Positions 62,204-64,000 of a stretch of 64,000 nt of DNA are shown here, in pieces. Position 1 is the stretch's first letter; each line of letters starts with the position of its first letter. The position numbers and the translations under genes are program-made. Under the pieces are notes generated by a model. The model saw only the letters and a list, made by a program, of their open reading frames with translations, searched no databases and had not been told where the DNA came from. Source of the stretch: an uncultured Aquimarina sp. (GTDB lineage Bacteria > Bacteroidota > Bacteroidia > Flavobacteriales > Flavobacteriaceae); NCBI GenBank assembly GCA_947498935.1, contig CANMMM010000010.1, positions 1 through 64,000 of the forward strand, given 5' to 3'.

Positions 62204-62235
62204 GGCTTTCTATATCTTTAAAAATATAGAAAGCC
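62204..62235 (+). terminator. Hairpin between small protein and kinase
   Basis: GGCTTTCTATAT pairs exactly with ATATAGAAAGCC over an 8-nt loop (CTTTAAAA). Little T-run follows, so it may act as a terminator or an mRNA stabiliser. Confidence 0.55.
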
Positions 62236-62275
62236 TATGCATATATCGTACAATTTCTAAATGGTATTCTAGTAT

Positions 62276-64000
62276 ATGATAAAAAAAACACTTTACAGCC
62301 TCCTTCTTTGTATTATATCCAGTGGTATTGTGCGCAGTCAGCGAGCCACTACGATCGATAGTCTTATAACACTCATCTCTACACAACAAGGAATTACATT
62401 GGCCAACACCTATAATGAGCTCGCATGGGAATATCGATATACCAATGATTCATTAGCCATCAGCTACGCAATAAAAGCAGAACAGCTTGCCAAACAAGCA
62501 GGAGATAATACAGTATTAGCAACGAGCTATATCAGACAAGGGACAGCATATTTATTTCAACACCAATATACCGCTGCTAAAAAACTATTATCAAAAGCAC
62601 TAATCATAGAAGAAAAAGAAAACAATCTATTTGGTATTGCTAGAGTAAAAACTCAATTGGCTGTCTTATATAAAAAGCAATATGCTTACAAGACAGCAAT
62701 AGGACTATATAGAGAAGCTCTAGAAATCCAACAACAACTCAATAACTCAAAAAAAGTAGCACAATTATATAACAACATTGCCTTATTGTATAAGGTAAAT
62801 AACGATCCTGTAAATGCATTGGCATATTACCAAAAAAGCATTCAACTCAGAGAGGAAATACGAGATACAGAAGGCTTAATCAAAACCTATAAAAATATAG
62901 GAGCATTCTATAATGACCAAAAAGCGTATCAAAAAGCAATTGGTGTTCTACAAAAAGGAAAAACATTGAGTATCCAATTACAAGACTCTATACAATTAGC
63001 AGGTATCTTACTAAATATAGGTAATGCCTATAATTACCTACAAAAACTCGATACAGCTGCCACTTATTTTAGCCAAAGTCTTGCTATCAAACAACAATTA
63101 GGGGTAAAAAATATAGCTCCTGTATACAACAATCTAGGCATGATTGCAGAAAAGAAAAATCAACTAGATACTGCCTTAGTTTATTATACCAAAAGTATTG
63201 CTACTGCTACAACATATAAAGATGACCTACAGCTCATCGATACCTATAGCAATACTGCCAAAGTATATAAAAAAAAGAAAGACTATACTACTGCACTGGC
63301 ATACTACCTAAAAGCATTAAAACTTGCCAAAAAACATAATAAAGGGTATAAAGAATTAGGGATTCTGACAGGTGTCGGCAAGGTCTATGAATTACAAAAC
63401 GGCTATGAAAAAGCTAATTTTTATAACGAAGCGCATATCGTACTCAGAAACCAATTAGAAGATACCGCTCGACAACAGCGAGCAGCAATGCAATTACTTA
63501 CAGAAGAACGATACCAAAATAAAATATTACTGGCAGAAAAAGCTACCGCAACAGCACAAGTAAAACGAAAAACGACACAATTAGTAGCGCTTACTGTAGG
63601 GTGTATTTTGATAGCCATATTATTTTTTGCACTGTTTAGAGCCTACCGCCTTCAGCAACAAAACCAACTGGCACTCCAAAAAGAAAAAGTAAAACAAGCC
63701 GAAATCGAAGAATTATTAAAAGCACAAGAGCTAAAATCAATCCATGCGATGATAGAAGGCCAAGAACAAGAGCGAAAACGCATCGCACAGGACTTACACG
63801 ACCGACTGGGTAGTATGCTTTCTGTAGTTAAAATTCATTATAAATCAGTTACCGAAAACTTAGCCAAAATACAAACCGAAGCTAGTGCACAATACGAACA
63901 AGCCAACAAATTATTGGATGAAGCCTGCGTAGCAGTACGCGAAATTTCGCATAATATGGTATCAGGTGTATTGACCAAATTTGGATTAATCCCAGCATTA
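62276..64000 (+). CDS. TPR sensor histidine kinase, 3' end beyond the window
   Basis: Open to the window end (575 codons), it starts MIKKTLYSLLLCIISSGIV (signal peptide) and carries TPR repeats through residue ~370 (for example NNIALLYKVNNDPVNALAYY). One membrane helix lies near 434-455 (LVALTVGCILIAILFFALF), then a coiled coil, then the dimerisation and phosphoacceptor segment GQEQERKRIAQDLHDRLGSM, placing His508 in a HisKA_3 (NarL-type) box. The ATPase domain is beyond the edge. Its partner, probably a LuxR-type regulator, is not in view. Confidence 0.9.
   Translation, partial: MIKKTLYSLLLCIISSGIVRSQRATTIDSLITLISTQQGITLANTYNELAWEYRYTNDSLAISYAIKAEQLAKQAGDNTVLATSYIRQGTAYLFQHQYTAAKKLLSKALIIEEKENNLFGIARVKTQLAVLYKKQYAYKTAIGLYREALEIQQQLNNSKKVAQLYNNIALLYKVNNDPVNALAYYQKSIQLREEIRDTEGLIKTYKNIGAFYNDQKAYQKAIGVLQKGKTLSIQLQDSIQLAGILLNIGNAYNYLQKLDTAATYFSQSLAIKQQLGVKNIAPVYNNLGMIAEKKNQLDTALVYYTKSIATATTYKDDLQLIDTYSNTAKVYKKKKDYTTALAYYLKALKLAKKHNKGYKELGILTGVGKVYELQNGYEKANFYNEAHIVLRNQLEDTARQQRAAMQLLTEERYQNKILLAEKATATAQVKRKTTQLVALTVGCILIAILFFALFRAYRLQQQNQLALQKEKVKQAEIEELLKAQELKSIHAMIEGQEQERKRIAQDLHDRLGSMLSVVKIHYKSVTENLAKIQTEASAQYEQANKLLDEACVAVREISHNMVSGVLTKFGLIPAL

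Noticed and set aside
1..64000. CRISPR arrays, rRNA operon, prophage
   Set aside because: No regularly spaced repeats with spacers, no rRNA sequence and no phage structural genes were seen on either strand.

Overview
The window looks like chromosomal DNA of a member of the Bacteroidota, most likely a marine Flavobacteriaceae. The evidence is: two very large secreted proteins ending in type IX secretion (T9SS) sorting domains; several -7 boxes of the Bacteroidota form TAnnTTTG (the tRNA-Leu gene has TTG-N19-TATATTTG); LytTR and TPR signalling proteins; Bacteroidota-type conjugation (Tra) homologues; and low GC. The genus cannot be fixed from the sequence alone.

Layout. 0-2.7 kb is an AT-rich accessory strip: the C-terminus of a type III restriction endonuclease, two group II intron relics, and a methyltransferase. 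2.7-12 kb is mostly housekeeping: mogA, a DUF456 protein, ruvC, hemW, a cyclase-family hydrolase, a DUF4230 protein, a YjbR protein, and a membrane-anchored MutS-like ATPase. 12-18.4 kb is a complete 4-hydroxyproline catabolic set with an AraC regulator. It faces an M9 collagenase of about 1,740 residues (18.7-23.9 kb), so collagen breakdown and use of its signature amino acid are encoded side by side. 25-34 kb holds a dipeptidase, tRNA-Leu(UAG), a transposase fragment, a secreted protein with a predicted C-terminal barrel, a membrane-tethered 7TM-LytTR regulator, and a LytTR response regulator with a TPR histidine kinase.

34.8-42.8 kb, all on the minus strand, is the most unusual part. It contains homologues of the Bacteroidota conjugation proteins TraN (VirB9-like), TraJ (VirB6-like), TraF (VirB3-like), TraE (VirB2-like) and TraK (VirB8-like). 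The order is not canonical, and five small secreted helical proteins I cannot identify are interleaved. No VirB4/TraG ATPase, VirB10/TraM, coupling protein, relaxase or integrase is in the window. The genes are intact and tightly packed, so this looks like a maintained type IV secretion-like envelope machine rather than a decaying conjugative element. It is followed upstream by a T9SS-sorted Asp-box propeller protein.

48-58.3 kb is a cobalamin operon (CobW-like, PduO-type adenosyltransferase, CbiL, CbiH-CbiC fusion, BluB, CbiE/T, CbiG-CbiF fusion, CbiJ, CbiD, NiCoT-like cobalt permease). It represents the oxygen-independent ring-contraction route and lacks the chelatase, the amidation genes and the nucleotide-loop genes. 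58.5-64 kb has a fibronectin-type-III lipoprotein, a flavin monooxygenase, a 56-residue acidic small protein, and a TPR histidine kinase cut by the window end.

Six copies of an ~88-90 bp dispersed repeat (GCGTTAGGGAT...TAACGC) lie between genes across the window, one of them inside the Tra-like cluster. Many gene ends carry strong hairpin terminators. No CRISPR array, rRNA or cobalamin riboswitch was found.
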